A DNA stretch of 14,910 nucleotides from JBQCEE01 sp051960575 (GCF_051960575.1 NZ_JBQCEE010000167.1:1-14910); one strand, 5' to 3'; numbered from the stretch's first letter, positions 1 through 6,737 are shown. The notes: generated by a model from the sequence alone, not told the origin. Numbers and translations: made by a program.

Positions 1-84
1 ATATTCAACAAGATGCAAGACCCCCCAGAGCACTTGTCTTTGGCTCCCTTAATTTAAAATTTTTGTTTGGCCGCCCCCCCCCCC
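1..84. other. AT-rich end sequence and poly-C junction, probable assembly artefact
   Basis: Bases 1-69 are about 38 % GC and include a stretch of A/T at 51-64, while everything after about base 85 is over 70 % GC. The change falls at a run of eleven C residues (74-84). No family similarity or plausible reading frame is visible in the AT-rich part. A low-complexity or chimeric read end attached to a contig tip explains this better than real biology. The oxidoreductase frame downstream should not be extended into it; the TTG at 67 is therefore not a credible start. Confidence 0.6.
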
Positions 85-675
85 GGCGGGGCGCCCCACG
101 ACCGCATCGACGACCGCGTGCCCGGACGCTTCCTGCTCGGCATCGGCGTCGGCCACCCTGAGGCGACGAGTGACTACACGCGCCCGTACCCGGCGCTGGT
201 CGACTACCTCGACGTGCTGGACGCCGAGGGCGTGCCGCGCGAGCGCCGGGTCGTGGCCGCGCTCGGGCCGAAGGTGCTGCGGCTCTCGGCCGACCGCAGC
301 CTCGGCGCGCACCCGTACCTGACGACGCCGCAGCACACCGCCGAGGCCCGTGCCCTGGTCGGTGCCGACGTGCTGCTCGCGCCCGAGCAGCACATCACCT
401 ACGCCGACGACCTCGAGGCCGCGCGCAGCTCACTGGCCTACTACCTGCCGCTCACCAACTACGTGAGCAGCTGGCGGCGCCTCGGCTTCACCGACGCGGA
501 CTTCGCCGACGGCGGCAGCGACGCCCTCGTCGAGGCGCTCGTGGCGACGGGCGCCGGTGTGCCCGATCGTGTGCGTGCCCATCTCGACGCCGGCGCCGAC
601 CATGTCTGCGTCCAGCCGCTCGGCGACCCCGAGGCCGAACTCACCCGCCTGGCCGGCGAGCTCGGCCTCACCTGA
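85..675 (+). CDS. LLM-class F420-dependent oxidoreductase, 5'-truncated
   Basis: This is the C-terminal part (about 195 residues) of a luciferase-like, probably F420-dependent oxidoreductase with a TIM-barrel fold. The segment PGRFLLGIGVGHP (coded from about 127) is the typical barrel strand seen in this class, and the later parts 'VVAALGPKVLRLSADRSLGA' and 'TPQHTAEARALVGADV' resemble the actinobacterial subfamily that I recall as TIGR03620 (MSMEG_4141-like). Such proteins are near 280 residues, so roughly the first 80-90 are missing, lost at the contig edge rather than by mutation. The frame stays open up to the poly-C run, so the exact 5' boundary of genuine sequence is unknown. The TGA at 673-675 faces the stop of the convergent reductase gene, with a hairpin spanning both. 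Substrate unknown. Confidence 0.8.
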   Translation, partial: GGAPHDRIDDRVPGRFLLGIGVGHPEATSDYTRPYPALVDYLDVLDAEGVPRERRVVAALGPKVLRLSADRSLGAHPYLTTPQHTAEARALVGADVLLAPEQHITYADDLEAARSSLAYYLPLTNYVSSWRRLGFTDADFADGGSDALVEALVATGAGVPDRVRAHLDAGADHVCVQPLGDPEAELTRLAGELGLT

Positions 676-691
676 CGGCGGGCCGCCTCAG
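672..691. terminator. Bidirectional terminator-like hairpin between convergent genes
   Basis: Pairing CTGA-GGCG (672-680, with C676 bulged) against CGCC-TCAG (684-691) gives an eight-pair stem with a three-base loop at 681-683. The hairpin contains the stop codons of both convergent genes (TGA 673-675; TCA 688-690, TGA on the other strand). No U-tract follows on either strand, as is usual for the U-less candidates proposed in GC-rich actinobacteria. GC-rich DNA forms such stems by chance, so this rests mostly on position. Confidence 0.4.
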
Positions 692-1713
692 CCGTCCGCG
701 ACGTCGATCAGCACCTTCCCGACGGCGCCCTGCTCGACGGCCGCGTGGGCGTCGGCGGTGCGCTCGAGCGGGTAGTGGTGCAGCGGCAGCCCGGCGGCCT
801 CCCCCACCCGCACGGCACCGTCGAGCACCGCCGCGGCGATGTCCTCGACCGCCCGTGCCTTCGCCGTCGGCGGCGCGGTGTAGAGCAGCACGAACTGCCA
901 CCGCGCGTTGGTGACCATCGACGGACGCACCGGCACGGTCAGCTCGTCGCCGCCGTTGTTGGCGTACATCGCCACCGAACCGCCGTTCGCGACGACGGCG
1001 GCGTCGAGCGGTGCGTTCACCGCCGGCGACACCTCGACGATCGTGTGCACGCCGTGCGGCGAGATCCGCCGCACCTCGGCCGCGACGTCCTGCCGCGTGT
1101 AGTCGAGCACGTGGTCGGCGCCGGCGGCGGCGGCCAGCTGCGCCTTGCGCGGGCTGCTGACCGTCGTGATCACGGTCGCGTCCGACCAGCGCGCGAGCTG
1201 GATCGCGGCGTTGCCGACCGCACCGGCCCCGCCGGCGACGAGCACGACGCGGCCCTGCAGGGTGCCCGGCCCGAGTCGCTGCGGGCCGTCCTCGGTGACG
1301 GTGAGGCAGCGGTGGGCGGTGACGAACGGGACGCCGAGCGAGGCCCCGAGGTCGAAGGACGCGACATCGGGCAGCGTCGCGACGTGGCCGCGCGGGACGA
1401 GCGCGTACTCCTGGGCCGTGCCGTGCGGACGCTGGTAGGCGGCCTCCCACACCCAGACCCGTAGGCCCTGCAGCGCGGCCTCGACGCCTTCGCCCACCGC
1501 GTCGACCACGCCGGCGCCGTCCTGGTTCGGCGTCTGCGCCGGCTCGACCGGCGTGCCGGGCCCTGCCCCGCGGCGCGACTTCCAGTCGGTCGGGTTGACG
1601 CCCGAGCGGACGATGCGCACCCGTACCTCGCCGGGGCCCGGTTCGGGCACGGGGCGGTCCTGCAGGGTCAGGACGTCGGGGTCACCGGTGCGGTCGTAGA
1701 CGATGCTGCGCAT
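688..1713 (-). CDS. Zinc-independent MDR oxidoreductase (NADPH:quinone reductase-like)
   Basis: A 341-residue medium-chain dehydrogenase/reductase of normal family length. The N-terminal GroES-like domain (about 1-130) has the typical 'VRSGVNPTDWKSRRG' segment (35-49), and the NAD(P)-binding Rossmann domain carries the loop GGAGAVG (161-167) followed by 'AIQLARW' and the strand ending AAGADHVLDY (196-205). The cysteine-rich zinc lobe of alcohol dehydrogenases is absent, pointing to the quinone oxidoreductase / alkenal reductase branch (QOR, zeta-crystallin-like), which reduces quinones or enones with NADPH in the cytosol. The ATG at 1711-1713 is preceded by an AGGA-type ribosome site. It follows idi by 9 bp on the same strand, so co-transcription is likely. 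A role in quinone redox would fit the nearby polyketide/quinone genes, but that link is inference; the substrate cannot be read from sequence. Confidence 0.85.
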   Translation of the reverse strand: MRSIVYDRTGDPDVLTLQDRPVPEPGPGEVRVRIVRSGVNPTDWKSRRGAGPGTPVEPAQTPNQDGAGVVDAVGEGVEAALQGLRVWVWEAAYQRPHGTAQEYALVPRGHVATLPDVASFDLGASLGVPFVTAHRCLTVTEDGPQRLGPGTLQGRVVLVAGGAGAVGNAAIQLARWSDATVITTVSSPRKAQLAAAAGADHVLDYTRQDVAAEVRRISPHGVHTIVEVSPAVNAPLDAAVVANGGSVAMYANNGGDELTVPVRPSMVTNARWQFVLLYTAPPTAKARAVEDIAAAVLDGAVRVGEAAGLPLHHYPLERTADAHAAVEQGAVGKVLIDVADG

Positions 1714-1722
1714 ACGTCCTGC

Positions 1723-2268
1723 CTACCCGCCCGCCGACGATCCTTCCAACGCCGCCGCGACCAGCGGTGCCTGCAGCGCCGCCCACGGGCTGATGAGGTC
1801 GGGCGCGTCGGTGGCCACCGCGACGAAGGTGCGCCAGTCGACCCACGCCCACTGCGCCACCTCGGCCGGGTCGGGCGACGGGGCGCCGTCGAAGCGGGCG
1901 ACGAAGACCGGGCAGACCTCGTGCTCGACGATGCCCTCGGCCGAGGTCGCCCGGTAGGCGAAGTCGGGCAGCACGCAGCGCAGCTGCTGCGGCACGAACC
2001 CGAGTTCCTCCTCGGTGCGGCGCAGCGCGGCCTCGGCCGGCGTCTCCCCCGGCCGCACGTGGCCGCAGCAGCTGTTCGACCACACCCCCGGCCAGGTGAG
2101 CTTGCCGAGCGCGCGGCGGGTCACCAGCAGCCGGCCCGCGTCGTCGAAGACGTAGACCGAGTACGCCAGGTGCAGCGGCGTGTCGGCCGTGTGCACCTCG
2201 CTGCGCGGCATGCGGCCGATCGGCTCACGTGCTTCGTCCAGCAGGATCACGTCGTCACTCGCTGCCAC
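1723..2268 (-). CDS. idi: Isopentenyl-diphosphate delta-isomerase, type 1
   Basis: Interconverts isopentenyl and dimethylallyl diphosphate, providing the starter for isoprenoid chains. From the GTG at 2266-2268 the protein has 181 residues, almost the length of E. coli Idi (182), with the same order of motifs: HTADTPLHLA (26-35), RRALGKLTWPGVW (51-63), NSCCGH (65-70) holding the catalytic cysteine (C68, equivalent to C67 of E. coli), the Nudix-like RRTEEELG (83-90), and EHEVCPVF (115-122) with the catalytic/metal glutamates. The GTG has a GGAG eight bases upstream. The frame stays open to 2505, and an ATG at 2350-2352 would give 209 residues, but that start would overlap the start of the divergent PKS and has no counterpart in shorter homologues. 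The MDR reductase follows 9 bp later. Idi facing a PKS and with UbiA nearby suggests prenyl supply for a hybrid product (inference). Confidence 0.92.
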   Translation of the reverse strand: MAASDDVILLDEAREPIGRMPRSEVHTADTPLHLAYSVYVFDDAGRLLVTRRALGKLTWPGVWSNSCCGHVRPGETPAEAALRRTEEELGFVPQQLRCVLPDFAYRATSAEGIVEHEVCPVFVARFDGAPSPDPAEVAQWAWVDWRTFVAVATDAPDLISPWAALQAPLVAAALEGSSAGG

Positions 2269-2350
2269 TCGTCCAGCTCCCTGCTTCAGGGCGCCGACGA
2301 CCGGGTAGGCCGAACCGAACGCCAATGTGTCCCATCGCAGAGAGTCGACC
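2269..2350. promoter_or_regulatory. Divergent promoter region between idi and the type III PKS operon
   Basis: This 82-bp gap separates the GTG of idi (minus) from the ATG of the PKS (plus), so it must hold promoters for both operons unless they lie inside the opposing coding regions. I see no convincing -35/-10 pair on either strand. A perfect five-pair inverted repeat CCCTG-CTT-CAGGG occupies 2279-2291; on the idi transcript its right arm runs into the GGAG ribosome site, so it could affect idi translation. The weak AGAG at 2341-2344 is the only ribosome site for the PKS ATG at 2351. Confidence 0.5.
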
Positions 2351-3415
2351 ATGACGACCGTCGCCGCCGTCCGCGGGGCCCTGCCCGTGCATCGCCACAC
2401 CCAGGCGGAGATCACCGAGATGTTCGGCTCGCTGCTCGCCGACCAGCGTCGCCTGCCGCTACTACGCCGGTTGCACGAGAGCGCGCAGGTGCGCACCCGG
2501 CACACCGTGCTGCCGCTCGACGCCTACCGCGGGCTGCACGACTTCGGCGCGGCGAACGACGCGTTCGTCGAGCACGCCGTCGAGCTCGGCATCGAGGCGA
2601 TGCGGGGCGCGCTCGACGACGCCGGGCTCGCACCGGCCGACGTCGACGTCGTCTTCTCGACCACCGTCACCGGTGTCGCGGCGCCGTCGCTCGAGGCCCG
2701 GATCGCCCACCGCCTCGGCCTGCGCCCGGACGTGAAGCGGGTGCCGATGTTCGGCCTCGGCTGCGTCGCCGGCGCCGCCGGGCTCGCCCGCCTGCACGAC
2801 CACCTGCGCGGCGCGCCCGGCGAGGTCGGCGTGCTGCTGTCGGTCGAGCTGTGCTCGCTCACCATGCAGCGCGGCGACGACTCGGTCGCGAACCTCGTCG
2901 CCACCAGGCTGTTCGGCGACGGCGCCAGCGCCGTGGTCGCCGTCGGCGACGAGCGGCTCGCCTCGGTGCCGGCCAGCACCGGGCCGCGCGTGCTCGACTC
3001 GCGCAGCCACCTCTACCCCGGCACCGAGCGGACGATGGGCTGGGACGTCACCGCCACCGGCCTGCAGATCGTGCTGGACGCGAACGTGCCGACGCTCGCC
3101 CGCCAGTACCTCGGCGACGACGTGCGCACCTTCCTCGCCGACCACGGGCTCACGACCGCCGACGTCGCGGCGTGGGTCTGCCACCCGGGCGGCCCGAAGG
3201 TGATCGACGCCATCACCGACACGCTCGGCCTGCCCGACGACGCGCTCGAACTGACCTGGCGATCACTGGCGGCGGTGGGCAACCTGTCGTCGTCGTCGGT
3301 GCTGCACGTGCTGCACGACACCGTGCAGAAGCGCCCACCCGCCGGCACACCCGGCGTGCTGATGGCGATGGGGCCCGGGTTCTGCTCCGAACTGGTGCTG
3401 CTCGAATGGACCTGA
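2351..3415 (+). CDS. Type III polyketide synthase (chalcone synthase-like; alkylresorcinol/alkylpyrone type)
   Basis: A homodimeric ketosynthase that extends an acyl-CoA starter with malonyl-type units and cyclises the chain. From ATG 2351 it has 354 residues, normal for bacterial type III PKS. The full catalytic triad is visible: Cys138 in FGLGCVAGA (134-142), His278 in VCHPGGPKVI (276-285) and Asn311 in AAVGNLSSSSV (307-317). The C-terminal MGPGFCSE (340-347) matches the GFGPG-type loop. An in-frame GTG at 2327 would add eight residues; ATG 2351 starts the conserved part. It is the first gene of an operon with an ICMT-like methyltransferase (13 bp on) and a flavoprotein, the order of Streptomyces srsA-srsB-srsC, where SrsA makes alkylresorcinols from fatty acyl starters. 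Resorcinol versus pyrone output cannot be told by eye. Confidence 0.93.
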   Translation: MTTVAAVRGALPVHRHTQAEITEMFGSLLADQRRLPLLRRLHESAQVRTRHTVLPLDAYRGLHDFGAANDAFVEHAVELGIEAMRGALDDAGLAPADVDVVFSTTVTGVAAPSLEARIAHRLGLRPDVKRVPMFGLGCVAGAAGLARLHDHLRGAPGEVGVLLSVELCSLTMQRGDDSVANLVATRLFGDGASAVVAVGDERLASVPASTGPRVLDSRSHLYPGTERTMGWDVTATGLQIVLDANVPTLARQYLGDDVRTFLADHGLTTADVAAWVCHPGGPKVIDAITDTLGLPDDALELTWRSLAAVGNLSSSSVLHVLHDTVQKRPPAGTPGVLMAMGPGFCSELVLLEWT

Positions 3416-3428
3416 CGGAGGACGCGGC

Positions 3429-3944
3429 ATGACGTGGTTCGTCGTCGTGGTCGCCCTGGTCGCGGTCGAGCGCGTCGCCGAGCTCGTCGTCGCGCGCCGC
3501 AACGAGCGTTGGAGCCGCGCGCGCGGCGCGATCGAGACCGGACGCGGCCACTACCCGGTCATGGTCGTCCTGCACACGGGACTGCTCGTCGGTGCGGTGG
3601 TCGAGGTCGCCGTGGCCGACCGGCCGTTCGTGCCCGCGCTCGGCTGGACGATGCTCGCGCTCGTCGTCGCGTCCCAGGCGCTGCGGTGGTGGTGCATCGG
3701 CACGCTCGGGCGGCAGTGGAACACACGCATCTTCGTCATCCCCGGCGCCGGGCGGGTCACCGGAGGCCCGTACCGGCTGCTGCCACACCCGAACTACGTC
3801 GCCGTCGTGGTCGAGGGGTTCGCCCTGCCGCTCGTGCACACCGCGTGGGTGACGGCGCTGGTCTTCACCGTGCTGAACGCCGCGCTGTTGCGAGTGCGGA
3901 TCAGCGCCGAGGACGCCGCCCTGCGGGAACTCGCCCGTGCCTGA
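3429..3944 (+). CDS. Isoprenylcysteine carboxyl methyltransferase-family (ICMT/PEMT) membrane O-methyltransferase, SrsB-like
   Basis: A 171-residue integral membrane protein with about four hydrophobic segments (roughly 2-22, 44-64, 70-90, 124-155). The C-terminal half carries the SAM-binding signature of the ICMT/PEMT superfamily: GGPYRLLPHPNYVAVVVEG (112-130), including HPNY (120-123) and Glu129. The preceding GTLGRQWNTRIFV (91-103) is typical of the PKS-linked subgroup. Real isoprenylcysteine methylation is unlikely in a bacterium; the Streptomyces homologue SrsB methylates alkylresorcinol, and I infer a similar phenol-methylating role at the membrane. The start ATG has a strong GGAGG (3417-3421) seven bases upstream. 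Its stop overlaps the next gene start by 8 bp, indicating translational coupling. Confidence 0.88.
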   Translation: MTWFVVVVALVAVERVAELVVARRNERWSRARGAIETGRGHYPVMVVLHTGLLVGAVVEVAVADRPFVPALGWTMLALVVASQALRWWCIGTLGRQWNTRIFVIPGAGRVTGGPYRLLPHPNYVAVVVEGFALPLVHTAWVTALVFTVLNAALLRVRISAEDAALRELARA

Positions 3945-4953
3945 CCTGCTCGTCGTCGGCGGCGGCCCGGCCGGGCTGGTCAGCGCGTTGCACGCGCGCC
4001 GCGCCGGCCTCGACGTGGTGGTGCTCGAGCCGCGTCCGGGGCCGATCGACAAGGCGTGCGGCGAGGGCCTCATGCCCCAGGCGGTCGCCGCTTTGGCCGA
4101 CCTCGGGGTCGAGGCGCGCGGGCGGCCGTTCCGCGGCATCCGGTACACCGACGGCGACCGGGTCGCCGAGGCCGACTTCGCGCACTCCCCCGGGCTCGGC
4201 GTGCGCCGGACGACCCTGCACGGCGCACTGCGAGCGGCGGCGCTCGACGCGGGTGTCCGGACGGTGCGGGCGCGGGTCACCGAGGTGACCCAGACGCGCG
4301 ACGGTGTCACGGCGGGCGGCCTGCTCGCGCCGTACCTCGTCGCGGCCGACGGGCTGCACTCGCCGGTGCGCCGCTCGCTCGGCCTCGACGCGCCCCGCCG
4401 CGGCCGCCCACGCTTCGGGCTGCGCGAGCACTACGCCTGCGCGCCGTGGACCGACCGCGTCGAGGTGCACTGGGCCGAGGACAGCGAGGCGTACGTGACG
4501 CCGGTGGCCGACGACTGCGTCGGCGTCGCCGTCCTCGGCCGGGCGAGAGCACCGTTCACCGACCGGCTGGCGGCCTTCCCGTCCCTGCTCCGCCGCCTGC
4601 CGGCGTCACCGCTCGCACCACCCCGCGCCGCCGGGCCGCTGCGCCAGGCAGCCACGAAGCGGGTCGACGGTCGGGTGCTGCTCGTCGGCGACGCCGCGGG
4701 GTACGTCGACGCGCTCACCGGCGAGGGCCTCGCGATCGCCTTCGCCTGCGCCGCCGCGGCCGTCGCGCGCATCGCCGCGGAAGACCCCGCCGCCTACGAG
4801 GGCGACCACCGCCGCCTCACCCGTCGCTACCGGCTACTCACCGGCGGGCTGCTGGCCATGACGCAACCCCCCGTGCTGCGCCGCGCGGTGGTGCCCGTCG
4901 CGGCCCGTGCACCCTGGCTGTTCCGGACGGCGGTGCGGCAACTGGCACGCTGA
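3937..4953 (+). CDS. FAD-dependent monooxygenase / geranylgeranyl-reductase-family flavoprotein, SrsC-like
   Basis: A 338-residue flavoprotein of the p-hydroxybenzoate hydroxylase fold. Dinucleotide-binding GGGPAG is at 8-13, the acidic end of the second strand at Glu31, CGEGLMP at 41-47, the 'DG' motif in AADGLHSPVRRSLG (136-149), and the FAD ribityl-binding GDAAGYVDALTGEGLAIA (251-268). Flavin hydroxylases of this fold hydroxylate aromatic rings with NAD(P)H and O2; a related branch, geranylgeranyl reductase, saturates prenyl chains. Position right after PKS and ICMT genes favours a SrsC-like hydroxylase converting a methylated resorcinol toward a hydroquinone/quinone, but prenyl reduction is a real alternative because Idi and UbiA are close. 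The GTG start overlaps the methyltransferase stop by 8 bp, and no better start exists before the GGGPAG motif. Confidence 0.87.
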   Translation: MPDLLVVGGGPAGLVSALHARRAGLDVVVLEPRPGPIDKACGEGLMPQAVAALADLGVEARGRPFRGIRYTDGDRVAEADFAHSPGLGVRRTTLHGALRAAALDAGVRTVRARVTEVTQTRDGVTAGGLLAPYLVAADGLHSPVRRSLGLDAPRRGRPRFGLREHYACAPWTDRVEVHWAEDSEAYVTPVADDCVGVAVLGRARAPFTDRLAAFPSLLRRLPASPLAPPRAAGPLRQAATKRVDGRVLLVGDAAGYVDALTGEGLAIAFACAAAAVARIAAEDPAAYEGDHRRLTRRYRLLTGGLLAMTQPPVLRRAVVPVAARAPWLFRTAVRQLAR

Positions 4954-4957
4954 GGCG

Positions 4958-5479
4958 ATGGACATCACCGAGCTCATCCTCGAGCAGCACATCCAACAGC
5001 GCCGGTTGTTCGCCCTGCTCGACGAGGTCCCGCTCGACGACACCGCGACACTCGGCGCGTTGTGGCACCTGCTCGCGCGCTTCCTCGAGGTGCACGCCAA
5101 GGCCGAGGAGGAGCACTTCTACCCGCTCGTGCTGCAGCTGCACGCCGACGCGCCCGGCGACGGTGACGACGCAGAGGACGAGACCGTGGACGCGGTGAAG
5201 GACCACAACGAGATCCGCGACGCCATCGCCGACGCCGCGAACCACGAGGTCGGCAGCACGGGGTGGTGGCAGGCCGTGCGCGATGCCCGCACCGCCAACG
5301 ACGAGCACATGGGCGAGGAGGAGCACGACGACCTCACCGCGTTCCGCCGCGTCGCCGACCTGCAGACCAGGCACGACGCGGCCGTGCGCTTCCTCGCCTT
5401 CGAGGCGCGCCATCTCGGCGGCGTCGCGCGGACGCACCCCGACCCCGAGCAGTACGTGCGCGAGCACCGTCCCGACTGA
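4958..5479 (+). CDS. Hemerythrin-like (HHE domain) protein
   Basis: A 173-residue all-alpha protein with candidate di-iron ligands in the hemerythrin pattern: His11 (EQHIQQRR), His46 and Glu50 (VHAKAEEEHF), His83 (KDHNEIRD), and His117 with Glu121 (NDEHMGEEEHDDL). Bacterial HHE proteins bind O2 or nitric oxide, sense redox state or store iron; the exact role here cannot be told. The ATG at 4958 lies only four bases after the flavoprotein stop, with GAGG just ahead, so it reads as the last gene of the PKS operon. An in-frame start at 4907 would run into the flavoprotein and was not chosen. An O2-handling protein beside an O2-using flavoprotein and a likely quinone product is suggestive, but the link is inference. 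Confidence 0.85.
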   Translation: MDITELILEQHIQQRRLFALLDEVPLDDTATLGALWHLLARFLEVHAKAEEEHFYPLVLQLHADAPGDGDDAEDETVDAVKDHNEIRDAIADAANHEVGSTGWWQAVRDARTANDEHMGEEEHDDLTAFRRVADLQTRHDAAVRFLAFEARHLGGVARTHPDPEQYVREHRPD

Positions 5480-5503
5480 GACCTCGAGGGTCGGGCCGAC
5501 GGT
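5466..5503. terminator. Terminator-like hairpin between the hemerythrin and histidine kinase genes
   Basis: ACCGTC-CCGAC (5466-5476) pairs with GTCGG-GACGGT (5490-5494 and 5498-5503), eleven pairs with a three-base bulge (5495-5497). The 13-base loop contains the self-complementary CCTCGAGG. It starts in the last codons of the hemerythrin gene and ends just before the histidine kinase stop, where two convergent transcripts need to end. No U-tract is present. Confidence 0.4.
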
Positions 5504-5509
5504 CGCGCC

Positions 5510-6583
5510 TCAGGCGGCCGGCAACGTCACCGTCATCGTCAGCCCGCCGCCGGGTGTGTCGGCCGGCTCGAGTCGTCCGCCCATCGCCTCGGTGAAGCCG
5601 CGCGCGATGGCGAGCCCCAGCCCGGGGCCGGCGTGGGACGAGCGATCGTCGAGTTGCTGGAACGGACGGAACATCCGGTCGCGGTCGGCGGCGGGCACCC
5701 CGGGCCCGCGGTCGACGACGGCGAGCCGCACCCCGTCACCCACCCGGTCGGCCGTCACGAGCACCGATGGGCTCACCCGTGCCGCGTTGCCGACGAGGTT
5801 CGCCACCACGCGCTCGAGCAGACCGGCGTCGGCCCGCACGAACAGGTCGTCGGCGACCGTGATCGACACCGGCACGTCCGCCCGCATCGCGGCCCGCGCT
5901 GCCACCGCCTCGACCGGCACCGGTTCGAGCCGCAGCACGACGGCACCCGCCTCGAGCCGGCTCATGTCGAGCAGGTTGGCGATGAGGTCGGCGAGCTGGT
6001 CGGTGCCCTCCTCGATCGTGCGCTCGAGCTCGTGGCGGTCGGCGTCCGACAGCCGAACCGACTGGTCACGCAGCCCGCTGACCGCCGCCTTGATGCCCGC
6101 CAGCGGCGTGCGCAGGTCGTGGCCCACGGCCGCGAGCAGCGCCGAGCGCACGCGGTCGGCCTCGGCGAGTTCGCGCGCCTGCGCGGCGGCGGCGAGGCTG
6201 GTGCGTTCGGCCACCGCGCGACGCCGGGCCCCGACCTCGACGGTCACCGCCACCACGGCCGCGACGAGCACGTAGACGACGAGCACGACGACGTGCTGGC
6301 CGCGGGCGACGCTCAGCGTGTGCAGCGGCGGGATGAAGTACCAGTTCAGCAACAGGTCCGACAGGGCCGCGACGACCAGCCCGCTCGACGGCCCGCCGAG
6401 GGCCGCAGCCGCCACGACCGGCAGGTAGAGCAGCGCGGCGCTGGTGAGCGACAGGTCGGCCCGGAACGGCACGAGCACCGCCGTCAGCGCCACGGCCCCG
6501 GCCGCGCCGAGGGCAGCGCCGAGCGGTCCGCGGGCGCTGCGGCGGCGGCGCGGCGGCACCGGCTCGGCGACGACATCGGGCAC
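5510..6583 (-). CDS. Membrane sensor histidine kinase, KdpD C-terminal type (DUF4118-HisKA-HATPase)
   Basis: Autophosphorylating sensor kinase of 357 residues from GTG 6583, which has AGGA seven bases upstream. Residues about 20-118 are hydrophobic and hold the DUF4118 hallmark LLLNWYFIPPLHTLSV (77-92), the four-helix membrane part of KdpD. The kinase follows: H-box GHDLRTPLAG (154-163) with phosphoacceptor His155, N-box NLVGNAARVSP (262-272), G1 DRGPGVP (291-297), and G2 GPGLGLAI (319-326). The large N-terminal KdpD and Usp domains of the ~900-residue enzyme are absent, so this is a short, natural-looking form rather than a fragment. No KdpE-like regulator or kdpFABC genes are in the window, so its partner is unknown. 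It diverges from the phosphate transporter operon; a functional link is only possible. Confidence 0.87.
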   Translation of the reverse strand: MPDVVAEPVPPRRRRSARGPLGAALGAAGAVALTAVLVPFRADLSLTSAALLYLPVVAAAALGGPSSGLVVAALSDLLLNWYFIPPLHTLSVARGQHVVVLVVYVLVAAVVAVTVEVGARRRAVAERTSLAAAAQARELAEADRVRSALLAAVGHDLRTPLAGIKAAVSGLRDQSVRLSDADRHELERTIEEGTDQLADLIANLLDMSRLEAGAVVLRLEPVPVEAVAARAAMRADVPVSITVADDLFVRADAGLLERVVANLVGNAARVSPSVLVTADRVGDGVRLAVVDRGPGVPAADRDRMFRPFQQLDDRSSHAGPGLGLAIARGFTEAMGGRLEPADTPGGGLTMTVTLPAA

Positions 6584-6593
6584 GCGCCCATCC

Positions 6594-6616
6594 TGCCGCG
6601 CCGACCCGGCGCGGCA
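6594..6616 (-). promoter_or_regulatory. Perfect 9-bp inverted repeat just upstream of the histidine kinase ribosome site
   Basis: TGCCGCGCC (6594-6602), five-base loop, GGCGCGGCA (6608-6616), with no mismatch. On the kinase transcript the 3' arm ends in GGCA directly followed by GGA, so the stem includes the first base of the AGGA ribosome site, ten bases ahead of the GTG start. It could be an operator or an RNA hairpin limiting kinase translation. A stem of this size can arise by chance in GC-rich DNA. Confidence 0.35.
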
Positions 6617-6737
6617 ACCACTCGTCGCACCGGTCGGCCCGCCCAGGTCGCCCGCAGGTTCCAACGGCTGCCGACGATCAGGTGAACATCAGTCGGTCGG
6701 CGGTAGCCCGCCGCACCCGTGCGGTACCCAGGGCGCC

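Noticed and set aside
67..84. TTG at 67 as start of the first oxidoreductase gene
   Set aside because: It lies in the AT-rich tip and reads through the C run; the protein lacks its N-terminal barrel strands, so this is a truncated gene and not a true start.
2269..2505. Longer idi starting at ATG 2350-2352 or at 2505
   Set aside because: The added residues have no Idi similarity and overlap the divergent PKS; GTG 2268 has a good GGAG and gives the normal family length. The ATG at 2352 is not fully excluded.
6677..6692. ATCAG-GTGAAC-ATCAG upstream of pit, with a GTTCACC-like PHO-box unit on the minus strand
   Set aside because: Only a single PHO-like unit is present, where PhoP sites need tandem 11-bp units, and the 5-base repeats are short enough to be chance.
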